A stretch of DNA of 64,000 nt from Castanea sativa (GCF_040712315.1 NC_134013.1:64325501-64389500), one strand, 5' to 3'. Shown: positions 48,058 through 61,332, counted from the first letter of the stretch. Translations and numbers: made by a program. Notes: generated by a model from the letters alone, not told the origin.

Positions 48058-49001
48058 GTCGTTGTTGGCAGATCCAAATTATGGCTTGGTTAAGCTCCAT
48101 ATAATTCTTACTTAAAATACGTCTAAAAATATTATAACTTTGAAGTCTCAATCTATTTCTATTTGACAAGCAACCAATGGATGGTTTTATGTTTTTTATG
48201 GTCAACGCTTTCCCAAATAACAACCGAGAAAAGGAGGAAAATGAGGGAGACACGGAAGAAGAAAAGGGAAACTGAAGTGAGAGAGGTTTGTACGTTTATC
48301 TCTCTCTGAGAAAGAGCCACCATTACAATTTACAAATAATATAATTCTCCCAAAATCCAATTAAAATAGGTTGAAATGGTTGAAACACACTAAAATTTAA
48401 CACGAGATGGAAAAAAGTTTTTCGTGTACAAATGTTATAACTAGTACGAAATATTTCTCTCATTTTGATCAAAGTAGAGCATAATTCACAATACTACTCT
48501 TTTTTAATTTTTATAGAAGAAAATTGACTACACTACTTGGTACCATTAATACGGTCAATTTCATCCCATTTATACCATAACGGAATAAATATTTCATTTT
48601 AGTTATAGAATTGGTACAATGAAACTCTATTGTTATGTCTTCTAAAAAAAAAAAAAAAAACTCTTTTGTTATGCATTAACTTAATTTTAGTGCATCTTGG
48701 TGTGTTTCAATCATTTTAATTTATTTCAACCAATTTTGGTTGGAATTTACATTTTGGTGGAGTGGAACCCACCACCTATAATGTGAAAAAACATTATTTA
48801 TCTCACCAAAAGTCTTGTAACTTAATTAACATATCTTGGTGTTTCGAATGGAGACATTTAGGATATGTTTAGTTTGTATTGAGATTATATTCATTTTATG
48901 TATTCATTTTCTATATTCAAATCTTGTACTTATTTTTTTATTTGGCGTCATTTTCTGTTTTTTCTTCCCCTTTTCACTTTTTTTTTCTTCTAACAACTAC
49001 T

Positions 49002-49007
<6 letters not shown>

Positions 49008-49090
<83 letters not shown>
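49008..49090. repeat. Compound TA/GA microsatellite
   Basis: A TA run (to about 49048) is followed directly by a GA run (to about 49090). Unit 1 has only GA here (12350-12411). Confidence 0.9.
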
Positions 49091-49092
<2 letters not shown>

Positions 49093-49931
49093 ATTTGATG
49101 TGACAAGTTAGTAATAGTGGGACCTACATAATTGATTTTTTTACGAAAATGTCACTGTATTCATTTTCAAGAAAAGAAAAACACTAAAAAGTTGTATTCA
49201 GTTTTGTATTTAAGTCTTATTTTTTTGGATGATAAAAATGAAAACTGAATATAAATACAAAGCCCAACAAGTTTTTAGTGGTGGATACCACAAAAAAACT
49301 GAAAACAAATACAAAATACATCCTTTTTTTACTCAAACCAAACAAGCTCTTAAAATTCAAATCCCCTAACTATATATCAACTTAAAATAATGAAAAACGT
49401 TTAGCTCAAATAAGACCACCATTACATATCACCAAAATCATCCTTATATACAAACACTAGTCACCATGAACCAAAAGTCGCCCCAATCATTCTCTAGTTC
49501 ACATTCTAGGTCAATATTATCCTATTATCCAAACTATCACTTTCTAAACCATCCTTAACCCCTTAACATAACTCCATCCAAAACCAAAAGGATTCAATTT
49601 CAAGATCGTACTTAGACCCAGTTTAGTATATATAAAAAACTACTATTTAATTTCCGAAATAAAGGAGACCACAAAGTTCTATTGGTGATATACTTTGTAT
49701 TTTATTTTATTCTTACAACTAGTTTTGGTGTGAAATATAAAGAGTACTTATTAAACTTTTTTTAAAAAGAATCTATAGACAATTCCTTTTATTAGGATTA
49801 AGAAAAAAACGTTTTTATTATGAAATCATACTGGTAGTTACTTTTATTATATTTTTAATTTGATGTGTTCTAAATTGAATGAATAGTTAGGTTACTTAGT
49901 TATATCAATTTTATTTTACTAATATAAATTA

Positions 49932-51420
49932 GGCAAAAACACTATTTTGGTCATTACATTTTGAGGTCACAATTAATTTGATCTCTATATTTTGATAACA
50001 GTCAGTTTAATCCCTGTTATTTTCAACTTGTAGTCAATTTAGTCCCTACTGTTAACTTTTAATAGAAAATGCTTATGTTGCAAACGGATTGTACGATTGA
50101 CACATATGTATAAATTTTATTGGCCACGTCAGTGATTAATTAATTGTCAAAAAAATACACATCAGAAAAATATAATAAAAAAATTGTAAGGATGAATTTA
50201 AGGAATTAAATTAATTAAATAATTTTTCAATTTTCTTTTACTTTCTTCGGAACCAAAGTGCAACCCAGATTCACACAACCAATTCAAATAATCAAAATAG
50301 CTTACACAGAAAACAAATCTTCATTTCTCATTCTTACGCTTCCCACCCCCACCTCCTTGTAAGTTTATATTGTTTTAATTGAAGTGAATGAATTTAATTA
50401 GTGAAAGTAAGCTTTCATTTCCGGATTGGTAATGTTTAGAAAAATGATATTTGTTTTGATTTTCTTGGGAAACAAACTTGTTTTTAATATTGAATTTTCT
50501 AGAAAACATATCAAAGACTTGTTATTTAAGTTTATTTTGTATTTTTTTTATTTATACAAGATAGAATTCTACCCTAACCTAATCTAAGTGTATATGTGTG
50601 TGAAGCTCCTTTCTGAAAACTTGAACTCCGGCCGTTACCCCCACACCCCACAAGTACTTATACTTATGGAGTGACCATTGCATTAATGGTGTGCGGTAAT
50701 ATTTTTTTTTTATTACACAAGAAGATCATTATTATTGTATTAGCGATCGGATCCTCACAAGCCTCGATTGGATCAGATCCGAAAGCAAGCAAAAGATCAT
50801 CGATCTCTGGCTCTAGCATATGCGCACTGCGCATACGGCAGATCAAGCTTGAAGGCACGAAGCCCATTAGGAATTTCACAGATCTTTCATGGAACTGTAT
50901 CAATCTATTGGCAAAACCATCTTTATCTGAATCTGATGTGCTATCTATTGATGAATCGGTGTTGTCAGATTTGAATTTGTTTTATGTAAGGTTCTGATTC
51001 CTTGAATTGGGATGAAAAATTGTGTACCAACCTTTGAGTCCTGGGTTGGTGTTTAGTTGTCAAGAAAGTTCAAGAAGAACTTCAAATTTTATTTAATTAA
51101 TTTTTATTTTGTTTGATTAATTTAATTCTTTAAATTCATCCTTTCAAAAATTTCTTTTTCGCGGATGGTATTATTCTGCCAGTTAATCACTGACGTGGCT
51201 AGTAAAATTTAAACACATTAACATTTATTTAATCTTTTAATATTAAATGTGTCAATTGTGCAATCCATTTGCCATATAAGCATTTTCCGTTAAAAGTTAA
51301 TAGTATGAACTAAATTGACTGAAAGTTGAAAATAACAAGGACTAAATTGACTGCTACCAAAATGTAGGGACTAAATTGATTGTGACTTCAAAATGTAGGG
51401 AGAAAAATAGTGTTTTCGAT
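49932..51420. mobile_element. MULE-like element, 1489 bp, in B-D spacer
   Basis: Inverted repeats of about 50 bp read GGCAAAAACACTATTTTGG at the left and TCGAAAACACTATTTTTC on the opposite strand at the right. The flanks TATAAATTA (49923-49931) and TATAAACTA (51421-51429) give a 9-bp duplication with one mismatch. Unit 1 has the empty site near 13245. It resembles the unit 1 element at 10352-11902 in its termini. The interior holds a reverse-strand SINE (50540-50696) and a 108-codon frame at 50671-50997 that I do not recognise. Confidence 0.75.
50540..50696 (-). mobile_element. SINE-like element inside the MULE-like element
   Basis: On the minus strand it carries a B-box-like GGAGTTCAAGT, CTTCACACACATATACACTTA, and ends in TTGTATAAATAAAAAAAATAC. 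The same family occurs at 61333-61505 on the plus strand. Presence of the shared unit at two places and an A-rich tail support a SINE. Confidence 0.6.
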
Positions 51421-51429
51421 TATAAACTA

Positions 51430-52247
51430 ATATACAGAGAATAAAATTAGTAGTGCCCAAAAATGTTACGATACATCAATATTGATATATGTCTATACAT
51501 ATATGTAATATAATATGTTTTTGTGTTGTGCAGACATATATGTGCGCATAGTATCATGCCTATGGTTGTCAATTCCCTTCAAATTTGACTTCACCACAAG
51601 GGTTAAGTCTTAACTAGCCAAGATTCAAGGGATTCATACTTGTAGTCTCATTTGAGGAAACTTTAGAGACATTATCTATTCAACAACAGTTTCTATATTA
51701 GGTTTAATATATATGAAGAGTTATTTTTCTTAGCGAAAATATTCAATGCGAAATCATAACATTCTTATGTATTACAAAACAAGGTAACACCACACTTCTC
51801 CTCAAAAAAGAAAAAAGAAAAAAAAGGTAACACCACACTACAAGCAAGAAGGCCGAACTAACAAGTACCATTGGTCCATGACCATGAGCTATACTAAAAG
51901 CCAAGTGTATTTGGTGAATAATCATGTTACACCTATACCCACTTCACAAAAGCAAAAATAAGCCCAATGACACATGTATGCATACAAAGTAAAATGACCT
52001 ATAATACATTGAAAAGGCCTATTGAAAATTCAAAATCCCCCCTTAGTTGCTTTTGTAGCCAGAATTCCTTTCTCCACAGACACAGCAATGTCTCAATACT
52101 CGACATTCCGAAGACAACATATATGTATCCAGTTGATTACATATAGCCTCATCCGCTATTAACATCAATAGCATCATTGGCTTCCCTTTATCTAAAAGGA
52201 TTGCATTTGCATTAACCCGGTACCTCTTTTTGGCTTGGGAGGATGAT
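51430..52247. other. 3' flank of copy D, no gene recognised
   Basis: This is close to 13250-14086 of unit 1, including the repeated GGTAACACCACACT motif. It presumably includes the 3' UTR of copy D. No coding content is seen. Confidence 0.5.
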
Positions 52248-55200
52248 TTATGAGTAAAATTTATAGGTCTTGGCTGAAATTATTATAGACCTCAATCCTC
52301 CAATTGGGGATAAAATCATTAAGCAAAGGCCAAATGCGATGCAGATCTGAAATCAATGAAGCCAAATAAGTTCAACTAAACTTAAATTTCCAGGCAAATC
52401 AAAACATAATGACAATGGAACAAAAATCAAGTGGAACTTACCCAGTTACACCACCAAGATAAACTGAATCTCCTTGGTTTGTAGATGGCAAGCCACATGA
52501 CACAGGGGAGCTGAGGATTAAAACAAGGAGAATCAGAGATTATATGAAAGTTCTTTTTCTAGGACAGTAATTGCTCCAACAAAATTTACAAATAGCATTT
52601 TTGTAAAATTAAGGATGACAAAGATTCATGACAGGGTGTGGCTTACGAAATATGTAGTTGGGGCAAAAGCAAATCCTCCAAAAAATCCAAGAAGACCGCC
52701 GAAGAAAGGGAAGGTAATGGCAACGAACATGGTAAATGCTGCAATAGAAAAATTTCATACAAAATTAAGTTCAAACCAAGGCCTTAAATTGGTTTTTGAT
52801 CCCACAACATTGTTTGACATGAGGATAAGGGGGAAAGGAGTTTACTTACCAACGTATACATTACGTGTAATGAAACGCAGAGTACTTGTAGGCCGGAAAC
52901 GCAATTTCTTTACCAATACAGTTTCTATCATGTCAAACACTGGCATTGCATAGATCTACATAAAAAATTTCAAAGAGGAGTTTGATTAATAAGATGTTAT
53001 GTTATAGATATGAGGAAAAATATGTAGAGCTTAAACAAATATTACAGAGTTTGAGCATTACCTGATAGCTTCCAATAACATGGATGACAACAAACATGTT
53101 AGCCGTTGCAATAAGCCATTTAGGCTTCTCCAATGAGATGAGAATATTATCTTTAACAGCATTTCCAAACATCCAATATCCAATCAGGGCAACAGGAAAG
53201 TAACACAAAGCCACAACTATATAGGCAACGATAACTCCTCTCCACATAGGCCCCTTTGATGGCTTTTCTGGTGTAGATGGGATTGTGGCTTGGATCTCCA
53301 ATACCACATTGTGACCAGCATAGGCAAAAGCCACATCACCCAAGGCATTAAAGAAGTTGAAGACTGTTCCGGCAGTGGATTTGGCTTTGTAGCCGTATTG
53401 CACATCTTGCTGAACACCTTTGTTAAGAGAAGCTGCCCAGGCAATGGTAGAGTAGCTGCCGAACAAAATACCAATCACATATTAGCATATTGCATATGGT
53501 TTAGAGAAATGAAACACTATAAGATTAAAGTGCGTTTGGATGAGCATTTTGCTGAAAGCTGATTGAAGTATAGTTTTGCATGGAAAAAGTAATGGTTTAA
53601 AGAATTGTACATAAACCAAAAGCAATGCTTGTTACAAAAGTTGGCACATAATTTTAGAGAAATGAAATGCACATAAGACTTGAGTGTACCTTAAGGACAT
53701 GATTGCAGCAGCCAAAGAGACTCCGGAGATAGCGTTGAGGTTGGGAAGGTGGGAGAGCACGAAGTGAACAGAGGCAAAGATCATAATGAAGTATGTTAAT
53801 TTGATATGTTTACAGTTACTACAGACGGTGTCATGGACCTTCTGCAATGATGTCCCACCAGTGACCATATAGACTATGTTCACACCAACTTCAACAATTA
53901 GCTGTTGAGGCACCACAATATAAAGACCAAGCTTTTCACCAAAGGCATGCTGACCCAGTTCATGGTATCTATCAAACCGTTTTCCTGGTACCATTTCGTG
54001 CATCTCAACCATTTGCCATAGAGTGTACAAAGTAATGATCCAGGATAGGACTAGTACTGCCACACCAGGACCCCTGAAATTGATAAAGGGAAGCTCAGTT
54101 TAGAAAGTCATTTCTTAAATACTAGACAAAGGTTAACATAATTGTAAAACAACATTAAAAACATACCATCCAAGCTCTGACATAGCATAAGGGAGACTGA
54201 GGACACCAGCTCCAACCATGGCAGTGACATTGTGGAAAGCTGAATACCACCATTTTGCATTCCTTGAAGAAGTAATTGGAAGCCAATCATCAATAGCCTT
54301 CTCCTTTGCTAATCTCTCATCAATCTGTATTTGACAATTACACAAGTCTTCATCAGTATCAATGTCAGTTTACAAGCAATGCTTTTTTGCTTATTTGCTT
54401 ATTTAGTTTTCTTTTTTCCTTTTTTTCTTTTTATATACAAATTTTTTTAAACTTCATTTTTTTTTCCTTATAACTATATTTTTATTCTCTTTGAATAAAT
54501 AAGCTAATTCAAAGCGGCACTAAAATTAACAATGATGGAACTAGAGGAACTAAAAAGAAGGAATATTTATTTGTCTCACATTTTATGTTTTAATTTATAC
54601 TCCATTAATCATAACTTGTCATGTATTCATTTGACTTTACTTATAAATAAACTAAAGTTTAAAATGAAAAAAAAAAAAAAAATTCAAACATTTGTTATAC
54701 TATGATTGATGAAGCATGAAGCGGAATAAAAAAATGGAACAATTATTTGTATCTAGAAAGAAGTCTTAAAAAAAATAGAGCTTTTTAATGGTAATTTAAT
54801 CCAATAAAATTGAAGTTAGTGAACATCAAGATCAAAAGAAAAAGATAGTGTATTGGTGAACATCATGAATGTGTGCCTTTCCCTAGAAAGTGGAACTCAT
54901 TTTCATATAAACTAGTTTTGGAGGTAAACACAAAATTATGACGTTCCCCAAGTGCTGGAGTGGAGGGGTCTATATCATTAAAAGTCCTAGGTGCACTAGA
55001 GTAATTCTTGAAAGTTGAAGCTTATTATATATTGGGTGATTTAGGTATATCATTTGGCAACTAGGCATATATCCCAAGTCTTTGGAAAAGTTAAAAGGCC
55101 AAACAGTTGCCAACTTGTTAGTTGTCAGATTGTATATAAAATCAAATGTGTCTTATTAATCTTGTAAATGTGTCACATCCTCTTTGGACCTAGTAAAGAG

Positions 55201-58200
55201 AACCCACTTGGTTTGTTTGAAGTTTGAACTTTATTCAACACTGAAATGGGCTAATGGGCCCATGGAGTTGCAAGTTCTCCATTGGCTGCTTATGCATGAA
55301 CCCACATCAAACATGTCAACAAAACCTAGTAGAGGCCAACTCACCTCCAATCACATTTCCACTCAATTTGACTTTTTTTTTTTTAAATTTATTTTATCCT
55401 ATTCCTAAATATCACTTGGTATCAAATGGACAAAACCCCTTTTAGCTCTGACAATTATTATATATTCTATGAAGTACGGGTGCGTTTCGAGACTTGGGTG
55501 CAGGTGCGAGACTCGGTAATTTTTGAAAAAGGTGGGTACAAGTGCGGTGGGACTCGGCAATTAAAAAATTATTAAAAATATTTTTATTTATATTTTCTAT
55601 ATATTATTACTATTAAAATATTTAAAAAAAACATATTACTATGCCTTGATTCACAAAACAAAAAAAGAAGAAAGCAAGAAACAAAAAAACAAAACACAAA
55701 ATCAAAAAGAAAACACAAAAGAAGTAACAAATATTCAAAATAAAATTGAGGAATGATAGATTTAGGGTGTTTGGGTCTCATTCAGAGCCGATTTCGGCTG
55801 TTCCAGCGTGATTCAAGGCCGATTTCGGCCTGTTTCGGCCGTTTCGGTCACCGGTCGATACGGCCCCATTTTGGCCGATTCGGCACGAATCGAAGTCGAA
55901 TCGACGTGAGTCAAGCTACGTTGGCGCGAGTCGGCTGAAAAAAGAAAAAAGAAAACATGTGGCAGACGCGGCTCGACGCGCGAGCAGCGGCGTCCCTTGC
56001 ATGTCGCGCTGCGTCGGACGCGGATGCGGCACCTCTGGCGCCGCGTTCGTGCATTCTAATATATACCTCTCCCACTTCCCAAGCACGCAGGAAAAGCTCT
56101 GTTACTTTTTCATGTATTTTAAAAGCGCCCTAGTTGTTTGGTGTCCTTGCTGTGTAATTGTGAGTGATTGAACGATGAATGTAAGTAGAAAAGGGAATAT
56201 ACACAAAAATTTATGTATTTTGGCTTCACAATCTATGTTTATGGTGAAATGCCTTTGACCTCTATATATTCTTATTAAATAATTCTTATTAAGCTCTTAT
56301 TTACAGTGAACCAAATATAGGGTTTATGTAGTAAAAAATACTTAATTAACTAACCCTACACTAATTCTAGACTAATCAAATGTAAATTTTTACTTGTTCT
56401 ACAACTACATGAACCTATAATTAGTTTATATAAGTATATTGTTTTTGACTGGTACTATGTAGAATAATCACTTTTACATTAAGAATCTCCCAATTTCACA
56501 AACAAACAAAAAAAAAACCCTCCTAATCACAATACCTTCTGCCGGCTATTCTACCCTTACATGAACGTAATGAAACTACTAATAAAATAAGAATTAATTG
56601 TTCTATTCCTTTATGCAAAAAAAATGGGGGTTCTATTCCTGTTTTTGAGAGAGAAAAAAAAAAAAGGTTCTATTCATGTTTTTAAATAGTATAACAATTA
56701 AATTTGGTAACCATGCATCTTTTCTCTCTTCATTAATTGTTCTATTCATGTCACGCAAAGAAGGCAGGGAGTCGCATGGAATTCGGTATAAAGAAACCAG
56801 GTTGTACCAAGATCACCGGCCAAAAATTTGGCAGACCTGAGGATGACTTCTTTATATATATACAAAAAAAATGACAAGAAGTTTGGTGTTCAACACAAAA
56901 TAGTTTTTTTTTTTTTTTTTTTTTTTGTGGGTGGAAGAACTCAAAGAATTTTATTAATACATCACACCAGATGCCAAAATACAACCTCCGTGGAGTTGCT
57001 TTTATTTTTTATATAGTAGAATTTTAATCCATTCCATAATAATTATTTTTTATTGTGAAGTCAATGAGTCAAAACATTAATTAATTTTTAGATTTTAGTG
57101 CAGGTGTCACTCAATACTTCATGATAAGAATTATTTTTTTTATCACCATTGAACGTGGTTAAGATTTTATCATGTTTAAAAATTAAATAAAAAAAAAACA
57201 TTATTAAAAGGAAGAGCAATAAAGTCCACAACTTACTACGAGTTATAAGTAGATAAAATAGCATATATGTACCAAAGCATGACGCGTATACATTAATTGA
57301 AAATATCTGTTATCAGCCTATCGGGTAGGAGTCGTTAAAGACGGAAGAAAATCACATGAGACCAGCAAGGGGGGTCCACGCGGGAATTAAGAAGAGCCCA
57401 ACGGGCAACATGCAACGATGGGCTAACTTCTTCTAAAAGGTATCAAAATTTGGAAATTAAAGATGCCGTAAAGAAAGGGTTGAGTTAATTAAGGAAGACT
57501 CTTCCTTCCTTGCTTTTCCTACTTCTCTCCTCTTTAACCATTTTCATGATCTCATGTCTGGAAAAAATTTAAATAAAAAAGTCTAATAGTTTGTATAAAA
57601 AAAAAAATTATCTTAAACAACAGGTCTCTTTAGCAACAATTTATCTTTAATTTTTTTAAACAACACACACATAGAAGGAAGGAAATAAGATTTTAAATTA
57701 TAACATAAATGCACCCACAAATTTGATTTAAAATATTAATTTATTTATTAAATCTCAGAGTTTAGAATATTATTTTTTAAAACTTGGTTGGAATCATGCC
57801 TATACATTATATAATCTTTTTTTTTTTATTAAAAGAGAAAAAAATTGGAAAAAAGAGGGATTGGAAAACCCCATGTGCAAGCGCACATGGACATTTTGGT
57901 CATTTATTTATCAAATTTCTCGCATTTAGTTTTTTTTCCATTTTGAAGAGAATATTTTAGTGAGCTCGGAGAGAAAACATCTAGCTCTCACCCATTTTTT
58001 TTTCCCTCCTCTCCCTCCAACCAAAAATCCACCAAAAAAATTTTCCTTCTCATTTTCTCCTTAAAGTTTTCTATCAACTCTATTTCGACTTCAAACCAAA
58101 AAATTGGTTGTTAAGAAAGGAAAAATTGGTCTCATATTTTGTCATTTCCAAGTCTTAGAAATTAGCGACAAACAAATTCTTAGTTTAGAAGATAGAAAGA

Positions 58201-58998
58201 AGAAAATTAATAAGAAGATCCTCTTGTTTGTTTTTGTTATTTTATTTCATTTTTTTCAAATACTAGCTAAGTGCAGTTTCTTATCATGTAATGGAGAACT
58301 TTATTTATCATGTAATAACTAATGAAGAAGAAAATTGTGTAGCACAGTTACATACTAACATTATTTATTTTTTTGGCTGAAGTCAAGTACATACTTCAAT
58401 TATAATGTAATGTAACAACAAACATATGACCCCAATAAAATTATATAGTGATTATGTTTGTAAAGTGAGAACAGCCAACAGGGGCTTGGCTAAGTGGGTA
58501 AGGTTTGGATGTTTCGTGCAACACACCTAGGTTCGAGTGCTGCTACCCGCAGGAGTCCGTTGGTGGGCATCCTAAGTGGGGTTAAAATCCCGCACAGATA
58601 GGCATGCTTTGGGTATCCCCTTGGTTCCCACCCGGCGCCCTGCCCGAGGTGTAATATAACCATAAGTCCCCATTTTTGCTTAAAAAAAAAAGAAAAAAGA
58701 GGAGAACTAATGAAAAATGTTTATAAATTTGTAAATTTAGTTTTATGAATGTTGCGTATTCTAGCCGGTCTGCATTTTCAAAATGGGGTCACATAATTAT
58801 ATATATATTGGCCAAAACTAGTTTCATTTTCTTTCCTTCAAAAGGAAATCTCTCTTCAGAGAACCCAATAAGTCCTAATTCAAAACTAAGAAGAAAGAAA
58901 GAAAAATATTGCACACAAAAGCATACAGAAAATGTAAACGAGAAAGAAACAAAGCTAAAGACAGAAGTCCAACAGCTAAGGAAATTTAAAGTATCAGA

Positions 58999-59039
<41 letters not shown>

Positions 59040-59090
59040 AACTTCAGAACGGGCATATGAGTCTTGGTCGGTTGGAGCTTGAGTTCCCAT
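52248..59090 (-). CDS. LHT1: LHT1-like amino acid transporter, copy D (complete, 8 exons)
   Basis: Of the copies here, this is the closest to Arabidopsis LHT1 as I remember it. Exons: 59043-59090, 54167-54324, 53690-54073, 53062-53455, 52850-52955, 52647-52738, 52442-52510, 52248-52346; 1350 nt, 449 codons plus TAA. Exon 1 is separated by a 4.7-kb intron and was found by its 48-bp length, phase and start [16 protein letters not shown] at 59090. Residues about 17-69 include [16 protein letters not shown]; exon 3 has [20 protein letters not shown]; exon 4 has [18 protein letters not shown] and [14 protein letters not shown]; the tail is AKTYKFYS. All junctions are GT-AG and no lesion is seen. 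It is one codon shorter than A and B (exon 3). Predicted role: proton-coupled uptake of amino acids at the plasma membrane. Confidence 0.92.
55470..56052. mobile_element. GC-rich insertion element in intron 1 of copy D
   Basis: This segment of about 583 bp is full of GGCCGATTTCGG-like motifs, absent at the matching site of unit 1, and flanked by ATTCTA (55464-55469 and 56053-56058). It is the reverse-orientation relative of 16164-16715. The open frame at 55753-55938 is a by-product of the repeats. Confidence 0.6.
56059..58480. other. Intron 1 of copy D, non-coding
   Basis: This is AT-rich intron sequence with poly-T runs (56905-56926). The part to 56905 matches 26111-26370 beside pseudogene C; beyond that there is no partner in the window. 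I see no hidden exon. Confidence 0.55.
58481..58698 (+). mobile_element. tRNA-derived SINE in intron 1 of copy D
   Basis: An A box TGGCTAAGTGG (58487-58497) and a B box GGTTCGAGTGC (58530-58540) have tRNA-like spacing. A non-tRNA body and an A-rich tail (58681-58698) follow. It is oriented opposite to the host gene. A possible short duplication GAGAAC lies on both sides. Confidence 0.75.
59003..59037. repeat. GA/CT microsatellite at the start of intron 1 of copy D
   Basis: A GA run begins within 5 bp of the exon 1 donor, so the intron opens GTTAGTCTCTCTC on the gene strand. It parallels copies A and B. Confidence 0.85.
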
Positions 59091-59199
59091 GGCTTTGTGC
59101 ACTGTGGTGAATTGCAAATAGACGAAGAAGGAGATGAGGCAAAAGGGTGCGAATGAATTCAAAACAAGTTGAGCTTAGAATTCGAAATGGGTCTCTCTG

Positions 59200-59207
59200 T
59201 ATTTAAA
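59200..59207 (-). promoter_or_regulatory. TATA-like element of copy D
   Basis: The minus strand reads TTTAAATA about 110-117 nt upstream of the ATG. The leader between them is free of obvious repeats. Position and composition only. Confidence 0.45.
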
Positions 59208-59258
59208 GGGAAATGATGCATAAGAAGAGCTGTGTAAGAAAAGCTGTGCACTTGAGAC

Positions 59259-59261
<3 letters not shown>

Positions 59262-59301
<40 letters not shown>

Positions 59302-59304
59302 GGG
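59262..59304. repeat. GA run joined to a 14-G run upstream of copy D
   Basis: The GA dinucleotides pass directly into a homopolymer of about 14 G. On the gene strand this is a C-run then CT-rich tract about 55 bp upstream of the TATA-like element, a place where GAGA/CT promoter motifs occur in plants. Confidence 0.8.
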
Positions 59305-60780
59305 CCTCGTACAATCTTGAAAGTGACGTTTTTTTTTTTTTTTTGTGTTTGTTTGTTTGACTAATCAAACTCGTTACTAGCAAAGACTTTTTTTTTCTTC
59401 TTCTTTTTTTTTGATTAGCAAAGACTTTCATCTACACTACAAAAGCAGGAATTAAAATTTTTTTTCATTACTAGTTTTAGGACCAGCGGTCTTTTTCACA
59501 ATTTTTTCGATTTTGAGGTGGTAAGAGTGTGAGTGATTGGTTATCAATTATCTATAAATTTATTATTTTTTTATCCTCATTCATATTCTACCACATAACT
59601 GTTGTGGCAAAAGAGTCGCGAGATAAGTCATTACATTAGATTTTCTCTCTCCTTTTTTTAATAAAAAAAAAAAGTAATGACCTTTATAATAAATAAGTAA
59701 TTTTAATACCATATAAAATGTCACAACTATATATTTCATGCATTAGATTATAACTGATTATCTGTAATTTTTTAAATTCACTATTTTTTTCCTCCACGTG
59801 TGAATAGTTGTGATATTGTATGCGGTTTTAAAATTTTTTTATAGCGATTCACATGTTTACATGCAGTCCAGGAATTTCCATGAAACACAATCCTCAGCCG
59901 GCGGCCCACCACTCCAGCAGGAGAGTAACTTTTTTTATATAAATAACATCCATAAAAAATATATATATCCAATTATAAAAAAGGATAACGGTCAAAAATG
60001 TATCAATTCTTTTATTTTTTATTTTAAAAGCATCTTGAAATATCAAATTATCAAAAAAGTTGTATTTGCAAGTTGTAACATAGTGATAATCGATTTCTTT
60101 TATGCCACGTCCAAACTTTAAAATCTAGCTACTGGGTAAGACGATGTGGTAAATTTTGATTATGTCTTATTATAATAGAAAGGAACCGACGTGATACTTT
60201 CCATGACTATACATTTTATTAACCCAAAAAAAAAAAACCCACGGTATTGAGTATTTAACTATTTATATTACTTAGAGCATCGCAGCATTAGAGCTAAAAA
60301 TTTAGTAATTTGACACCATAAAATATTACTTTATTTATTTTATCTACTTACTTTATAAAACATCTAGCAGCAGTGGATCTATTTTAACTTTCAACATAAT
60401 AAAATAATATAAACATCACAATAAAATAATATATCTATTACAATAAACAACCACCACAACCGCTATCTCTGTCACTACTGCCACCACCACCGTGGCGATT
60501 TGCTGCATAAATACTTAATTTGACATGTAGTTTAATCCCACTGATAAAGAAAACAACAAATTCACTCAGCACAAATCAAATTCACGCAATGCAAAAAGAA
60601 AAAAAAAATGCCCAAAGCTTGGATTGACGAAAAACCAAAGCAATAGGCTGAGGAAGGCAGCGACGGCTTCAACGATGAAACCCACGAAATCCAGAGAAAC
60701 CCAGGCTTGTCGGCGTTGGGTGAGCGTTGGGTTTTGAGGCGAGGTGGCACAAGTCACAGTATGTCATCCTCATCATTAAT
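59305..60780. other. Upstream flank of copy D, no gene recognised
   Basis: This is AT-rich sequence with homopolymer runs. Near 60278 the sequence GAGCATCGCAGCATTAG resembles a Harbinger MITE end without a clear partner. The overlapping frames at 60562-60757 look accidental. Confidence 0.5.
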
Positions 60781-60840
60781 AAGTTTTGAGGTGAGGTGGC
60801 ACAAGTCACAGTTCAACAAATGGTATCAGAGCTAAGGTCA
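60781..60840 (+). mobile_element. LTR-retrotransposon remnant with initiator-Met primer binding site
   Basis: TGGTATCAGAGC at 60821-60832 is the classical primer site complementary to the initiator methionine tRNA. It follows CAGTTCAACAAA, an LTR-end-like sequence, and the segment TTTTGAGGTGAGGTGGCACA is repeated nearby (60731 and 60785). No internal domain follows. Confidence 0.55.
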
Positions 60841-61332
60841 TGGATTCAAGTCACAGATCGCTCCAAAACCATGTCTGCGAGGTATGATGTTGAATGCCAT
60901 AAAAGTCTTGAGTTAATTTTTATTTTTTTTATTGCCCATTGATTTTGAGGTGAAGTAGTACAACTCATAGTCCAACACATTTAACGTTGTTTGGTTGAAA
61001 TGGACGGTTATTGATATTTTATGTAGATGTAATGGTAAAGATAATTTGGATATTATACAACTTTTTACAACTTGTGTAAATATAATTTTTTATTATTTTC
61101 ATTATTTGATTGCATCTGAAAAAATAAATCAAAAGAAAATTATTTTTAGTCCATAGAAAAAGTATGATTTATTTTTTAGAGATTGTTTTCCATTTATTTT
61201 TTGGAAAATAGCTCTATTTCATGGTAAGCAAAATAAGAAAAATTAAGAAATTGTTTTTCAACTTATTTAGAGTTACTATAAAATATATGAAAATGAGAAA
61301 GTTTTATAGAAAGTATTTTATGAAAGATGACA

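Larger units (their letters stand above)
46588..49931. other. B-D spacer, no gene recognised
   Basis: This matches about 8430-13245 of unit 1, minus the MULE-like element there. It contains TA and compound microsatellites and a 61-bp duplication. I see no real gene. Confidence 0.55.

Noticed and set aside
50671..50997. 108-codon plus-strand frame and its 79-codon antisense partner
   Set aside because: It begins within a SINE and sits in a MULE-like element. No family was recognised. It could be a captured piece, but I cannot support a gene.
58481..58560. tRNA-like A and B boxes
   Set aside because: There is no cloverleaf with matching acceptor arms, and an A tail follows, so it is a SINE and not a tRNA gene.
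60562..60757. Two overlapping minus-strand frames of about 62 codons
   Set aside because: They overlap in different frames, lack family resemblance, and lie in repeat-rich flank DNA.
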